Shown piece by piece: positions 21,866-34,418 of a DNA stretch of 64,000 nt. Where the stretch lies: contig QXEO01000143.1 in the NCBI GenBank assembly GCA_007115705.1, positions 6,803,434 through 6,867,433 of the forward strand, written 5' to 3'. The DNA is from Dactylis glomerata (lineage: Eukaryota; Streptophyta; Magnoliopsida; Poales; Poaceae). Below the pieces are notes generated by a model that searched no databases, was not told the DNA's origin, and saw only the letters and a list, made by a program, of their open reading frames with translations. Position numbers and translations under genes: made by a program. Position 1 is the first letter of the stretch. Every line of letters starts with the position of its first letter.

Positions 21866-23271
21866 GAGCTATCAGGCCATGAAACTTAGTTCTTTTTTAG
21901 ATAACGCCGCGAAACTTAGTGGCCAGCCCACGCTCGCGAGGCTAGCCTCTCGGCCCATGTAACAGCGGAAGGCAACAGAAAGCTGAAACACGAACACATG
22001 CGGCCCACGAGAGGTGTCGACCAGATTCGTCTGCGTTGACCCTGCCTTGGCCGTACGTATCGCGCCCGTATCATGCGTCCGAGTCGATCGTCTGACGGAC
22101 TACGACGACGACTCTGCGCCGGGCGAACGGAACGGAAACCATACGATCTTCAAGCTGGTGGATGCGGCTTCCTCTTCCGGCCGGGAAAGATTTTCCAGCA
22201 GAGGTCCCTCGATCTCGTGTCCTCTATCTATCTACACAATCGAGTGCGCCGAGTCCTTGATGCCTCACTGCCCTGGTGCTGGTGGCAGCAAGTATCACAT
22301 CGATGGCAGAGACTGTCCGAGTTCCATAACTCGATCACGCAGCGCCCCCGTCCTCTCTCTGGTCTGGCAGGTCTATCAGTCCAGCCTACCGCCACGGCGC
22401 ATCCCCATTTCGGTCTCATATTTATCCATCTTTCATTACAGTACACTTGTATCTTATTGTGCAGATACTTGCTGCGTGCGCGCCTGTCCCGTATCCTGAA
22501 ATTAACGACAAAAAAAGCTGATTTGGCACGTTGCACTGCAAAAAAAAAAAGCTGAAGAAAAAACTGCAGGTGCAGCAGCATGCATGATGAACAGTGTGCG
22601 GGACAGACATAACTCGTAGTCTCGGACAGCGCAACTGGTAGTGCCAGCCACATGTTCCTCTCTGATCTGCAATCACCCAGCCCTATATTCGATCGGCCGT
22701 CGTCTCCAGAGACAAAAAGGAGATTAACTTTCTTTCCATCTCCACCCTCCGCCGTACCCGTACCTGCAGCTAGCAAGGACCGGCCGGGGGTCGGGGGACC
22801 AATCTAGGGCAACCGCTCATCAGCAGCATCTAGCTCCGCACGATGAGAAGAGCAGCATCTCCGGCGGAGCAAATCGAGCTAGCGGCACACACGGCGTGTG
22901 TATGTATCGCATGATGAATGCCACTGGCACTCTCACCGGCGCAGCGCGCGGCACGCTGCTGCTGCCGCAAGCGGCTGCCGGCCGGCCGGTGGATCGCGCG
23001 CGCGTGCTGCCGCGGCAGCGAAATGGTGCGCGGCAGCGGCAGCGGGTGGATGCCGAAGCGAATCCCGGCGCAGATACGTCCGATCTTCCCAGTACACAAG
23101 TACCACTTCGCCTGACCTGAGCACGTACGTGGCCTCCGCCTAAAGCCTGCCCCCGCTCCATCCCTCCATGTTCCATTGCTGCCCTGAATTAATCTGTTTT
23201 TTTTTCTCAGCGACGATACGTAATAACAACGACCGGCTCGTTTGTAGTGGCCGGATGTAGGCAACAGTTTT
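21866..23271. other. Intergenic sequence, no gene recognised
   Basis: Mixed-composition DNA with locally GC-rich patches and many overlapping short frames (up to 182 codons) on both strands, none with recognisable domains. I see no TIRs, LTR ends or tRNA. The GC-rich patch at about 22920-23110 could be a fragment of a gene leader but cannot be supported. Confidence 0.4.
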
Positions 23272-23454
23272 CTGAAATGTTTAAATTCAAAATCTCTAAG
23301 CTTCAAAGTTCGGCCTCCTACCTAGAGCCTAGGCTCCAACCGACTTCACTAAAAAGACAAAATCTCACAAAAAATCTCAGTTTGTCAACTTGTTGAGTCC
23401 AAAATACAACATATTTCATTCTGAAATTTTACACACTGATAGAAGACAACTTTT

Positions 23455-24240
23455 TTATAAAAAAAATGGGGGATGGACCCCTGGCCCCTGCACCGAAAAG
23501 ATGCGGCATTCTTCATTAAATTAGTCAACAATGGTCTGACAAAGAGTATATGTAGAAATTTTTTGGAAGCCACCACGCAAGACCTACAGCCCCGACAATG
23601 GGTGAAAATCGTGCCAACAAGGAATTGTGCCTTGAAAACACGAAAAACATGCCACCAACTAGGAACCAAGAACATCGCATACCACGAGACACCCGCTAGG
23701 AGAAACAAGAGCATTCATCCAATATAGCAAGAATCTTAGCAAGAACCTCATGCACATGCCACAAAGACTTTTACCACCATCAAAACCATCACGCAATCTT
23801 TAGAGCAAAGATCAACATAGTTTTCGACAATCCTGCCGTCGATGCCGCCGTAATGTCACACAACGCCCTCCCGCCCTGCGCGAGTTCGTCATGACACGTC
23901 TGTCACCAAGACCCGACCGTTACACGCCCACAGAGGCTCGTCGTTGTTGAAGCAGTAGAGACAACCCCGCTCCACGTGGTGCCTCCTCCTTCTAGCACCT
24001 TCTCCAAAAACTTTGCCACTAGGAAGGAGAGCGAACCAAAAGCACTGCCATCGTCTGGGCGACCCAAATCAAGGGTTTCCTTCGAGTAGTTCGAACGAGT
24101 AGATGAAGGTTGCCGCGATGCTGCCTTCAACAAGGTAACAACACATAGACGCCGTCATCGCTCGCCATGACCATAGTCGTAGCACAATTTTCAACGGTAG
24201 CGCCTCCTCCACTCACTGTCAAAACTAGGCATGGTATCCC
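23455..24240 (-). repeat. LINE-like 3' fragment (minus strand)
   Basis: On the minus strand this ends in an A/T-rich tail preceded by a GATGCxGCAT...GGTGCAGGGGCC-type motif common at the 3' ends of grass non-LTR sequences. The body has no intact coding frame. It is bounded by a diverged direct repeat (about 23275 and about 24365). Family assignment is uncertain. Confidence 0.35.
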
Positions 24241-24420
24241 GAGATCCGCCACATCTAGTTGCCACCTGGCCGTGCACGTTCGGCGAGGGAGGCGGCCGCC
24301 GCCGTCAAGCCGCCCATGTGATAGAGTACGACATTCCCTATGCCCTGCTATTTCTTTGTAAACTTTTGAAATGTTTGAATTCGAAATTTCAGAGCTTCAA
24401 AATTCAGCCTCGAGCTCCGA

Positions 24421-24929
24421 ATAACCTCTACATGAGTAGGATTTCTGGAATTCTGCGTGGACATGCACGGGTGGTCCTCTCCTCCAGGGAGATCGCTCGC
24501 GGCCTGCAAAAACTGCAACCGATCATGCATCGGGCAGCAGCGAGATGCTGGCCAAATCTGTGGCAGCAGCGGATCAGGCTGTGCTGTGCTGGCTGGCTGC
24601 ATGCAAAGCAGCGCCGGTGCCAGTGGCAGTTCTCGCCAATGGCTGGCGCCCAGCGCTTTCAACCCTCTCCTGTACCTGTACCTGATCTGCTGACCTCCGG
24701 GCTCTACTTTTGCTGCGACAAATGCAGGCGAGATCAGCTCGTCGCCTAGGGCAGCTTTGGCGCCTGTAGCCTGTGCAAAAGTAGCTTTGGTCACGCCTTT
24801 GCCCTGGAGGACCCTATCATCGCCTGGGGCTTTGCAAACAGCATGTACTGCATGCATACACTGCCCCTGGAGGACCCTATCATCGCCTAGTCGATCTTTG
24901 CAAAACGAGAGGAAGTTTTGTACTGGTTC
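24421..24929. other. Intergenic sequence with a short direct duplication
   Basis: No gene recognised. A segment beginning CCCTGGAGGACCCTATCATC occurs at about 24802 and again at about 24865, each followed by a TTTGCAAA-like motif. This indicates a local duplication of about 63 bp. Confidence 0.45.
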
Positions 24930-25115
24930 TGTTAGAGTATACATATTGTACACGGCTAGATTAGGATAGAGATAGGATACTTGTCTTGTACTCCAAGTCT
25001 ATGCCTTATCTTGTACTCCAAGTCGGTCCGTTGTACGTCTATATATACTCGCCCGAGAGGCTCAATAATACATCCATCATATTCCGCCATACCTCTCTCC
25101 CTCTACCCTTCAACA
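24930..25115 (+). mobile_element. Solo LTR (186 bp) of a small LTR retrotransposon, copia-like or TRIM-like
   Basis: TGTTAGAGTATACATATTG opens and TTCAACA closes the sequence. Both sides carry the perfect 5 bp duplication GGTTC (24925-24929 and 25116-25120). A TATA-like TCTATATATA is at 25038-25047, which sets the plus orientation. No PBS, PPT or internal sequence is present, so this is the product of LTR-LTR recombination. Confidence 0.88.
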
Positions 25116-25120
25116 GGTTC

Positions 25121-25782
25121 TACTGCTCATCATGCATGTGTAGGTGTACATGGTTTTCTGCATGTGCATTTTTGGTAAGGGTTGAATTTAGGGCTAAATT
25201 GCTCCCAGTCGATCAACAAATCCCAAATCTGCGATGTTTTTGGCTTGCATAAATTTGTACTCCGCTAGCGCGCAAATGAAGCTCTATAAAGATGCATGAG
25301 GACGGTAGACGAATCTGAAATGCATATAGCATTGCAACCCTGAATCTGCAGCATTGATCGTCGATCTGCACACTGCAGAAGATGAGCTTCGCCGGCCGTA
25401 TTTCTCGGTGGCTGGTGTGCTGCCCCCACGCAAAAAGGAAAGCGCCGGAGCTAGGCATCTTTGTACCGGCATGTACAAGAAGGCTGCAGCCCATGACACA
25501 TGCATCCCCCATCTTTTTCTTGCAATTATGTCACTGTACATGTAGTAGTGGTAGGATTACGGATGTTAATAGTCCACCCAATCATTTTCTGCAAGGCAGG
25601 ATCCAAACGCGCAGACCTGGAAGTACATCGCGTGCATGGCTGAATGCAGGAACAAGGCATCGAGTGGTGGTCCGTCGTCGTACTCAAACGGATCTTCCCC
25701 TCATTATGAACTCATGGTCTCCTCTCTCTCACACTCCATTTCAATTTTTTATGAAGGAGCCTAAACTTCCTCTCTTTTTCAT
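25121..25782. other. Intergenic sequence, nothing recognised
   Basis: Only short overlapping frames (up to 141 codons) without family features, and no repeat ends that I can pair. Confidence 0.4.
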
Positions 25783-26803
25783 TTGCTTCTATACACCCCT
25801 TCTCTAAACTCACCAAAACTCAAACACAACTACGGTTGCGATGGTTCGATGCCTCTTCATAATTAAAGGCATGTTGGTCTTTTGCACCTAATTAAAGAAT
25901 ATTAATTTGTACGTATGTTAGCGTTGTACAAACACGCACGACACAATTACATATATACGTACGGATCCATTGGCGGAGCTCAAGATCCCATTATTGGGTT
26001 CAGCAAATTGTACATATGAGTTCAAACGAGCAATTTGAAGCAAATGAATAGCAAAACCCAAATGCTTATGTGTTGGCTCCACCCATGAATCTGTACATGT
26101 AGGTCCTAAGTACATATGATACTTGTACGATGGTGGTGGGAAGTAGCACGCTTGGATGACGGCTTGTGATATCGCTGCCAAACAGTCTGGTTGGTCGTTC
26201 TCCAGGAACATGTTCACGACCCAATTTCTGGCCAGACAAGTTTGGCAACTTGTCTAGCCCAAGGTGAGAAAACACACAAAAAGTACGCGGGTTACCTGGA
26301 CATGGCGCCGGACATGTCCAGCAATATGTGTCGGCGAGGACGTGGGGGTCTAATGGTGGCCAATCCGGAGACAGGTGGTGATTGGATCATGGCTGACAAT
26401 GACGAGGGTACGCTCAGGATTAGGAGGAGACCGCGAGAATTGTGATGGCTGCTTGATCGGATCAAGCGATGATCGCGAGGTGAAGATGGCTGGAGCCGAC
26501 GAGGAGCGGAGAGCTAGAGACGACCACCTGCAACCGTGAGCGGGACATGGGCGTGAGCACGGGGTGAGGGACGAGCGGCTGGCTGCCGAATACGATATGC
26601 CTATACATGGGTATTTAGGGTTTAGATATGGGTTTTGTCGGGTAAACTTGAGTTAATCAATTAACCTTTTAATTGCAGGCTAGGTGTAGGGTTACTCATC
26701 CTTTTAACACAAATCCTCGACTAACTTTTATTCCGTAGCAATTCATGTGTAGCTGTAGCATTACTCTTTAATGAGTTTGGGTGTTGTGTACCGAAGCACG
26801 GCC
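25783..26803. mobile_element. Possible second Mutator-like element related to the RLP MITE
   Basis: The left end reads TTTGCTTCTATACACCCC followed by AACTCAAACACAACTACGG. This is nearly the same subterminal sequence as the MITE at 19209 (AACTCAAACACAACAACGG). The right end GTGTACCGAAGCACGGCC matches that MITE's right end. A TACGGATCC motif is also shared. I could not find a convincing 9 bp duplication, so the left edge is decayed or the boundary is misplaced. Confidence 0.5.
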
Positions 26804-27581
26804 CTCAAATTTTTATCCTATGTTTTGACAGCATAAAATATTTATGTTTGTTCTTTTTATGTAAATAAAAGAGAAATTCAACACCACAAATCTACCAAGC
26901 AATGTGACGGCATGTAATCTACGCGCAGGTCTCATGCTACTACGATAGATCGATCGACAGAAGGCGAAACCATCACATCAAGATGAGATTCGCCGTGCAT
27001 GATGTCTCATCAAAATTCGGTGCTACCTAGGGCAATTGGGTTCTCTGAACCTTTCTCGTGAACCACACACATGCATAATGCACAGCAACGTCGCGTCACA
27101 CGCCACCTCCGCCCTCCAGGTCAAAGCTGTCACATGGGACGACAAAACATTTATTTACAAGCTGGCCGCCGTATCCTTAATTTTGATTGCATTTTCGTAT
27201 AGGTGAAATTAATATTTTCCATGAACTGTTTCCTTCCTTTTTTTTTGACCTGTTTCCTGCCTTTTTTGAAGTGGACAAATATTGTCAAGCTCGAGATACA
27301 CAAGGTATTCGTCTTTTTTTGTAGAGAGAAAAACTGGTATACGTACGTAGGGGGTGCTGCTGCTACATGACAAGAGTGGAGATGGAAAGCGAGCCGACCG
27401 TCCGGGCCCACATGGCAGCAGGGCTGACCGCACCGGCGTACGCCGGCCGTATACGAGTACCCGGGCACGTGAAAACTACACGCCCTGTAGTACGAAATAC
27501 GTGGGCCCCACCTGCTGGTCGCAAGAGAGATGCGGCGGTGTCTCCTAGCGAGTCGCTGGTCTTCTTCCTCGGGCCGGGCGC
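26804..27581. other. Intergenic region upstream of the SPEAR gene
   Basis: No gene seen. The last 200-300 bp are GC-rich and lead into the promoter at 27582; the rest is AT-rich without recognised repeats. Confidence 0.4.
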
Positions 27582-27587
27582 TATAAA
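27582..27587 (+). promoter_or_regulatory. TATA box of the SPEAR gene
   Basis: TATAAA within GCTATAAACCGC lies about 120 bp before the ATG at 27705. This places the transcription start near 27612 and gives a leader of about 90 bases ending in a CTCTCTCTCCCTCG pyrimidine stretch. Confidence 0.65.
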
Positions 27588-27704
27588 CCGCAGCACCCCG
27601 GGAGGGGACAGCTGCTCGATCCCGTCTCGCCACGCCACGCGCAGCCGCAACAAAGCCAGCCAGTGCACGCTTGGCGTCTTGCTCTCTCTCCCTCGATCTC
27701 TCTG

Positions 27705-29009
27705 ATGGCGGCCACGCCCTACTTCCTGTGGCCCGCGCAGCCCTCCTCCGCCGCCGCGTCCGACCCCATGGCCGTCTTCGCCTTCAACCCCGCGGAGGAC
27801 TCGGCGGCGATGGACGTGGCGCCGCTGCACGCGCCGGAGCTCTCGGAGGGGGTGGCGAGGCCGCGGCCGCGTCGACAGGCCTCGTCCGGGTCCGGGAGGC
27901 AGGGGACCGGCGGCGGTACGCCCAAGAAGCACCCGCAGCGCGGCCTCGGCGTGGCGGAGCTCGAGCGCCTGCGCTGCGGCGGCGTCGACCCGCTGCAGGA
28001 CCTCAACGTCGCGGCCGCGGCCGCCATGCTCGAGGCCGCCGCCAACGCCTCCGGCGCGCACCAGGGCGGCTCCGTCCTCCTGCACCACCACCACCACCAG
28101 GACCACGTGCCGTCGTTCGACGCCGCCACCGGCGCGCGCTACTACTCGCCTCTCCTCGTCCAGCCGCCACCCCCTGCCCCTGCGGCCCCCGCCCGCTACG
28201 TCCACGCCATGGCGCCGGAGCAGCAGTACTTCGTGGATCGCTGGGGCCGCGTGGGGGGCTTCGTTCCGGCGTCGGGCAATGCCGGCGCCGTCGGCCATCT
28301 GCAGCAGCAGCTCGAGGCGCTGGCGCAGGGGCCGGCGCTGGAGCAACCTTCAAGCCAAAACACGATCTGGCGCCCGGCGTCCTCCTCCGCCTCCTGCCTC
28401 CACGTAGGCCACCGCTGCGATCTCTGCTCCAAGGTACGCCGCCAACGATCAAGATCCTTCCCTTCTTTCCTGAATTGTCTCTCCGATTCAACCTTTTGTG
28501 CTAGTATATAATTGTGCTAATTAACCATCCTTGTCTTCTCCATGGGCGCCCGTGTCCGTGTGTTCTTCCTGGTTACGCCCATGAAGACCGTGAGGGACAT
28601 GACAGAGAGAGCTCCACGGGCTCCTGCTCCCGCCCCCGCCGCCGCCACCACCACGGCAGACTACTCCATCTACGATCTCGCCGCCGCCATGGCCGCCGCC
28701 CGCAAGGTACATGCATCGGCACGACACGTTTGCAGAGCTTGGCTCTTGCAGCGTTGCAATCACATCGAACTGTATCTGACCCCAAGGTTTGGACGACTGC
28801 AGGAGACGGCCGGAGACGGGTACTTGGCACGGGAGGCGAAGAAGGAGGTGAGGGAGATCGAGTTCTTCCCGGCCAGCACCACCGCCAACCACGCCGACGT
28901 GTCCGAGTTCGCGACGACGTCGATGGGCCGGACAACGCCCTTCTCCAACTCCTCCTCGCCCGGCGGCGGCGGCTACGCGGCGCCATTGGACCTGTCGCTG
29001 AGGCTGTAG
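27705..29009 (+). CDS. SPEAR (SPOROCYTELESS-like EAR-containing) transcriptional repressor, three exons
   Basis: Exons 27705-28433, 28587-28706 and 28803-29009 join in phase 0 to give 351 residues. Both donors read AAG/GTAC; the acceptors are ATGAAG and CTGCAG. Residues 74-90 hold the family signature KKHPQRGLGVAELERLR. A His run lies near residue 125. Exon 2 ends with YDLAAAMAAARK and exon 3 carries VREIEFFP. The protein ends in LDLSLRL, an LxLxL EAR motif. In the known family (Arabidopsis SPL/NZZ and SPEARs) the EAR motif recruits TOPLESS corepressors and the proteins repress TCP-type transcription factors, controlling sporocyte, ovule or leaf development in the nucleus. All splice sites and frames are intact and a TATA box precedes it. 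The exon 2 acceptor has a weak pyrimidine tract and is the least certain boundary. The GC-rich exon 1 is open in other frames; those are shadows. Confidence 0.85.
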
Positions 29010-29307
29010 GGGTTTTCGGTCTGTGCTGGTAGATCCATGAACCAGCTTCTTGGGGGTTTTTTTGGTTGCTTAGTTCCTGATGTTATTTTCGGTGCTATAA
29101 TTCGCGGGATAACTTGTGGAGTGGAGATGAGATGAGATCAATGCACCTTGCGTAATTGCGATTGGTGGTTTTGGTTTGTTAATTTCCAATTTGTGTCGAA
29201 TTGCTATTGGGAGTAATTTTGTGATCCAAGATGAGGATGGAATGGATTTGAAAAATCTTAAATTTTAATGGCGCCGATGGAAGTGTATGCTATCTCATAG
29301 AAATCTA

Positions 29308-29465
29308 CTCCCTCCGTTTCAAAATATAAGATGTTTAAACTTTGTGAAGCAAATGTATTTAGACATCTTTTAGTGTGTAGGTTCACTCGAATAGACACAC
29401 TAAAACATGTCTAGGTACATTTGCTTCACAAACCTATAACATCTTATATTTTGAAACGGAGGGAG
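29308..29465. mobile_element. Stowaway MITE, 158 bp
   Basis: It has long, nearly perfect terminal inverted repeats (CTCCCTCCGTTTCAAAATAT at the left, its inverse at the right) and a TA duplication (29306-29307 and 29466-29467). It lies about 300 bp past the SPEAR stop codon. The inverted arms could fold into a hairpin if transcribed. Confidence 0.93.
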
Positions 29466-29467
29466 TA

Positions 29468-30530
29468 CATGCTACCATTCGCAGCTGTTTATACGCTTCA
29501 AGGTAACGTTAATTAGTATACTGGTGGAAATTTACAGCTGGGAAATTGGTTTGTCCGGGCGCTGGCAGTCATCCAAAGGAACTGCATGCCTTTTATGTCA
29601 CTGCTACTAAAATCAATGAACCATTAATTTTTTTTTTCTTTCGAAAAGGAAACAAACAACGGAGGCTGATGTGCATGCGGCTGGGCTGGCAGGAACAGGA
29701 GGGGACGAGGCAGCAGCACACGCGTGTTGGCATGGCAACCACGACCAACGCCTCTTGTTCACAGTGCAAGAGATGGCAGAAATGGACACGATCGAGGCTA
29801 GGTTTAGATTCCGCCCATGCACGTACGAGACGAGAGAAACTACTACCGGCCTTTGATTCCCTTACTCGTGGGCCTTGACTATCTACAATAGCTAAGCTAG
29901 GATGAGAGGTGCTAAATCCATTGATAAAAGAAGACATTTAAGAGATCTTCGATTTGTAGAGCGAAACCGGATAAAATACTGAATACCGACAAGATACACC
30001 TAGAACACCATAAAATATATAAGATGCAGTAGACAAGACAGACGAGACACATAGCCGGACTACTTGAGCGACACACCCCTCGCAAAATGCTTCTCGAAAA
30101 CCATCCCTCGAGTTTCTGATGCCACCCATGAAGGGCTCCGGTGACCAGCAGGTCCACGCGAAAAATGGCAGCCTTCTTTTTTTCAACGTTTTTTTTATTT
30201 GGGCAAAAGCAAAATCTTCTACGCGGGCCGATCGTTTTGTCTCTCCGCAATTCGACAAAGTAGGAGGACTAACCATTAGTTGTGAGAGTTCCATTAGTGC
30301 ACCGACGTTCAATGGATACAATTAATCCTACCTAGTCCATCCCTTAATGTGCTCACATGCTAACTAAACCTACATTTACCGTGGTGGTTTGCATACGTGT
30401 ACAACAAAAGATGAATTGGGTCAGCTTGCAAAATCAAAATTATTAAAAAAATTATCTCTAACTCCAAATCAGTTGGCGATCTACTTTACTATCAACTTTG
30501 TCCCAATTAGATTCCTGAAACTAGAGCCTA
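29468..30530. other. Intergenic sequence, nothing recognised
   Basis: Short frames only (up to 127 codons, none with a recognisable domain), with T-rich and A-rich runs at about 29628-29650 and 30176-30200. I see no paired repeat ends. Confidence 0.4.
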
Positions 30531-31680
30531 CTAGTTAAATACCCGTGCGTTGCCACGGTTTTTAAGTTTTTTCGCAATGGCTCAAATTTCAAGTGCAACA
30601 TATAACAAGGAAATATCATGCAGTTTGCGTAAGTGCTTATGCATCCCTTCTAGCTTTCCACAAGTATAATATCACTCCAAGCATGCATGCACGTTTGCCC
30701 GTTTTTGGCAAACGAATCAAACAGACAGAACTTCCACCATGTGAACGAATCAAAAAAAATGATGTTTAGCTAAATAAGAGTGAACTCAGTTGGGACTACG
30801 GGACAAAAACATAGAGCTACGTTCACAAATCATCATTATATTTTTTAAACACTTTGTGTAAATTAACATCAGCATCTTGGCGGATCTTCCCCTATTCCGG
30901 CAACTACCGTCCTCTCCCGTCCCCACTGACATCCTGTTGCCCTTTTTTTCCGTTTTTCATCTTCTTATTTACCTTTCATCTCCTTATTTATGGAGAATGA
31001 TTGTGGATATGATCTTCTCATGAAGACATCATTATCAGGCAGGTAGGCAGGTACTCAGACTAATCCATTACCAGATTGGAGAAGGAACTTTTCCATGTAG
31101 AAACTTTAACTTCCAACTGAGATGTTGCATAACAATGGGAGTCAGTTGTTGGCTCAGTCACAGATCAGTTGCCAAGGAAACTGGCCTGCTGGGCATTGGG
31201 CAAGATGGTTCTGAACCTCATAGCAGTAGTACATGTTTCTCCATGTATGCACAAGCCTAAGTTTGACATAAAAGAAGACACTATCAGAAGGGAGGATTGC
31301 AGAATTAATAAGACAACATTGTACGGCACTAAGTTGGAATGATAAGTTTTTTGTGTGCATATATCATCGATGAAAATAATACAAGAAGCACATATCGCAC
31401 CACAGTTAATATGGCATAAAATGCCTCAGGTATCTACACTTAACTTCCTACAGGGCAACAATCATGAATGACAATAAAGATCCAATGTGACTCAACATAA
31501 GTGACTTCAAAGCTATACTTAGGTTCCTAGTGATGAAACACTATCGGCATTATCTCAATATGAATAACGAAGAAGCGGGATTAACAAAACTTCTTGAAAT
31601 GCATTACTATATATATCAGGAATTGAAAATAGAGATCATGGGGCCTACAATAAAATAGCATCTTTGAACTATTAGACACT

Positions 31681-31902
31681 CTAGCTCAGACAAATTGGAG
31701 CTTGCCCTGCAGATAATTGAATAATCTGAGGATGGAACTCCTCGTCTCTGAGCTTTGATATGGTCAAACTTACAGATTCCTCTAAAGAAATAATCGGACT
31801 TTGCAGTTCCTCAATATTATCCCGAACTTTCTCTGCATCCAACTTATCATGCTCCTCAGATATGAGTTGTAGTTTCTGTATTGAAGCCTTGCAAGTCTGC
31901 AT
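31681..31902 (-). pseudogene. Captured terminal exon-like frame inside the Helitron (unknown protein)
   Basis: The frame has a hydrophilic, heptad-like composition (EEHDKLDAEKVRDNIEEL, LEESVSLTISKL) and a normal stop at 31681. A plausible upstream 3' splice site precedes TGCAAGGCTTCAATAC. It looks like the last, coiled-coil-like exon of a host gene captured by the Helitron. I cannot name the gene; other exon-like frames further upstream on the same strand (about 32140-33320) may belong to it. Confidence 0.35.
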
Positions 31903-34418
31903 GGAAATAATAATCAACAATGTGTTTTGTTGAGTTCTGGTAAAACAACATTTCTTTCAAAAAGAAGGAATGCACCTGGTCTCTGCATCATTCTCGAACC
32001 AGATTATCCTCTCCCTAATCTAACAAATTACTGCTCACTGTGGATTCATTCCAATACGCATTTCGAATTATCATTGTTGACATGATAAAATTTTCCAATT
32101 TAGTAGATGATATTAATTTAAAATGAATTATATTTTTTACTATTTTAGCTTGAGAAAAGTGGCAGAGGATATAACCTTCGCAATTGTCACAAACATATCA
32201 AGCTGAAATGCTACTGTTTTTGCCACAGATAATAATACACTATAGTCTATAGAGCATATTTTGGCAATAATACAGTGTAGAGCATAACTTGGTAATGATA
32301 TAGTCACACGTACTGATGCATTCTTCCATCTTTGTAACAAAACCTTTCACCTAATATTTTAAGAGAAGAAACATTAAACGGGTAATCTGGAGATGATGGA
32401 AAAGGAGGACAAAGCAGCACTAATTTTAGCAGTATAAACTGGAGTGGTCACATCTCATGTAGAAAAAACTACATATGGAACTATTCCAACAACCTGCAGC
32501 AATGTATGATGATGTTTAATAGAGGGTCTGGGTATTACCAAAAGACCAACAAAAATTAAACGGGTTGTTGTTGCATAATACAATGATGAAAGTGTGAGTT
32601 TAAGTATGTATGTAATTTCCATAAGAGGAGATTCAGTGGGGTGGATATGTGTCCTCGGTGAAGTGCTACTCCTATTTCTCCAAATTCTAGATTCACCAGG
32701 AGTATTGCTAGTACTATGATTATTGCTAAGGCTGAGTAGTCATCCAACTGTCTGATATGAGAGGCCTGATGATATCATCATCAGGCAAGCAAAGAGCAAT
32801 ATCAATCAGACATGCAATACCATAACCTTCCACCTATCAAAACCAAAATTATATCTATTTTTTTCCATTACATCAGCTGGGATAATTATTGCACATACTT
32901 GTGTTGCAGCAGCCAAAGCAAAAAGAAACAACAGAAGCATTCGGTATCTTCTATGATGCAGTTTTAGGATCAAAATGAAAGTTGTCCTTCGCAAGAAAGC
33001 ATGACCAAGCAATTGACAACGCATACATGGTACTAAGCCTGTTATTTCAAAAGCTAAAAAAACAAAATAACAGAGGTAATGCAGAGTAACCTTCACAGTT
33101 CTGTCATCATACTTCTAAAGTTTCTATCATGAGCTGCAAGGACAAGTTCATGCTTACCATATGCAGATGGGAGAGAAAGTAGGAAAAACAAATCAGATAA
33201 TAATCACCTATGAGATGCAGATTTCCATGTTGATCCTTATGATTAGCAATTCCTTGAAAATGTAGAATTCCAGAGGGTCTTATGCCTAGTCCACCCGTGC
33301 TGCATAAAAATATGCACATTTTTCTGCAGCTAATTCTTGCATCTCTGTTATTTGCATCGTACTAAGAAAATTTCGTCACATGGAGATATATTACAACATA
33401 ACAAGATATTAGCGTTTAGCTCCTTTGCAATACAGTTTCCTGTTCAGCTAATATATGCCCACCCAAGTGACTTATACTAACCCACACAAGTTACAAGAAA
33501 TAAAACAAGCTACATAGCCAAATATAAATAGACTGACACAACGCTCTTACAACGAGTCTCATACTTCAGCACAAAAATGTACATAAATATCGGTGGTAAT
33601 TTAGCTAGTTGCTCTGATCTGCTTAAAAATCAATTCGCCAGGAGTTCCACATATAGAATGGTTGAAGCATTTGAGAAGACCGATAATACTAAAAATCCTA
33701 AATCAGTGGCAATACAAATGCACATCAATTGCTTGAAAGTTAAAAATCAGCTTTATGTACATACCTGAACGGGAATTCTAGAATTGATTGACTGCAACCT
33801 GCTTGTCAACTACTTATTGGATCCACAAATTAGAAGTATGTGACCCATCCAAATCCTTTTGGCATCAAAAGAATCATCGAGTGCTCTAGCAGGCAGATTT
33901 CATCCATACCTAACTCCCTACGCAATTCATCCATCAGAAGATAAGCATACATATAACACTCAGTAATAACTTGGGCAGAAGGAAAATCATAGAAAATCTA
34001 GTGTGGTTCTAATGGTTGAAGAAATTGCATACCATAGGCGTTCCTGGGGTGGTAACTTGCGGTGTGATGGTAAGATGGCAGAGGCAACCTAGACGGCGAC
34101 GGGGAAAGCAAGCACACCACTTGAACGCAACGCGTTGATTAAATCAGAATAGAGGGAGTAACACTTAACTAAGAAGTTTTCAAGCAGGCATTTAACCAAA
34201 CATTTGTTGGGCGACATACATCACATCACATTGCCTAAGCAGGTCTGGTCAATACTGCACCAATTGATGTACTACCCAAAATAAGTGCAAGTGACATGTT
34301 CATGAATGCAGAATCAATAGCAGAAGATGGAGGGAAGAAATTGAAGAAGGTCAAGCAATATAACCCCACAAACTAATAGCTCTTGCATGGTACTACGCCA
34401 ATATATTGCAGCAATAAT

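Noticed and set aside
27671..28504. Overlapping frames (277 and 327 codons) in other frames and strand at the SPEAR exon 1
   Set aside because: GC-rich DNA is open in all frames; only the frame with the SPL-like motif and phase-consistent splicing is supported.
34139..34162. Possible Stowaway terminus (AGAGGGAGTAAC)
   Set aside because: Only one end is visible and no partner inverted repeat or TA pair was found.
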